64,000 bases of DNA, from the NCBI GenBank assembly GCA_963712465.1, contig CAVQHY010000006.1:496001-560000 (forward strand), in the 5' to 3' direction. Source of the DNA: CAVQHY01 sp963712465. Its GTDB lineage: Bacteria > Actinomycetota > Thermoleophilia > Gaiellales > Gaiellaceae. The notes below the pieces were generated by a model, which was not told the DNA's origin, made no database searches, and was given only the letters and a program-made list of their open reading frames with translations. Positions 63,966 through 64,000 of this stretch are shown one piece after another. The number at the start of each line of letters is the position of its first letter. Position 1 is the stretch's first letter. Position numbers and translations under genes: made by a program.

Positions 63966-64000
63966 CTCACCGGCACATGGTGATGGTTTGGCCGATCGAC

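Noticed and set aside
1..64000. tRNA, rRNA and riboswitch genes
   Set aside because: No tRNA T-arm with a matching acceptor stem, no rRNA segment and no recognisable riboswitch core was seen by eye; a covariance search would be needed to be sure.

Overview
The window is high-GC DNA coding on both strands, with gene pairs that overlap by ATGA, GTGA or TGATG and many GTG starts. It suggests a free-living, probably soil, actinobacterium. The glucosamine-kinase/SIS pair, the NDH-2, the GH15 trehalase/glucoamylase and the nSTAND-WD40/SIR2 pair fit Actinobacteria; Thermoleophilia is a guess I cannot confirm from sequence alone. I see no rRNA, tRNA or CRISPR array.

Layout. 1-2.8 kb: catabolic-looking operon (2-hydroxyacid dehydrogenase, SDR, acetoacetate-decarboxylase-like, VOC), then a cupin gene behind a perfect 14-bp inverted repeat. 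2.8-6 kb (minus): polyprenyl-phosphate glycosylation set GT2, GT39, GtrA. 6-8.1 kb: an IS3-family element that splits a small membrane-protein gene. 8.2-16 kb: beta-lactamase-fold hydrolase, alpha/beta hydrolase (frameshifted), methylmalonate-semialdehyde dehydrogenase, phospholipase D, GNAT, M24 peptidase, cupin. 16-19.2 kb: membrane protein and TetR-like regulator around TACGTAC operators, and a KhtTU-type K+/H+ antiporter.

19.4-37 kb is the most unusual part: two convergent operons rich in effector-type domains. The plus operon is patatin lipase, peptidoglycan-binding NlpC/P60, an unknown protein and two tandem Old-Yellow-Enzyme paralogs. The minus operon is an LCAT-like lipase/macro-like/CHAT-protease fusion, a Vps62-like protein, a GMC oxidoreductase, a SIR2 NADase-type protein, an nSTAND-WD40 NTPase and a TolB/RTX secreted protein. 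A 24-bp stem sits exactly on the SIR2 ribosome-binding site and looks like a translational switch. I propose this as a candidate conflict or cell-death system.

37.2-39.5 kb: amino-sugar isomerase-like SIS protein and glucosamine kinase. 39.5-44 kb: three minor-pilin genes, one carrying six long repeats. 44-63 kb: central carbon metabolism: DUF2090 aldolase, transketolase, transaldolase, glucose-6-phosphate isomerase, NDH-2, two G6PDH isozymes, 6-phosphogluconate dehydrogenase, 6-phosphogluconolactonase, GH15 and a debranching enzyme. A repeated operator, TCATCC-N5-GGATGA, lies in three intergenic regions here and defines a candidate pentose-phosphate/glycogen regulon. A nucleotidyltransferase/HTH pair (50-51.5 kb) and a PIN/Phd pair (63-63.9 kb) are toxin-antitoxin type.

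Quality warning: about 16 single frameshifts break conserved genes (hydrolase, TolB, WD40, all three pilins, pgi). Most look like sequencing indels rather than decay, because the encoded domains continue at once in another frame.
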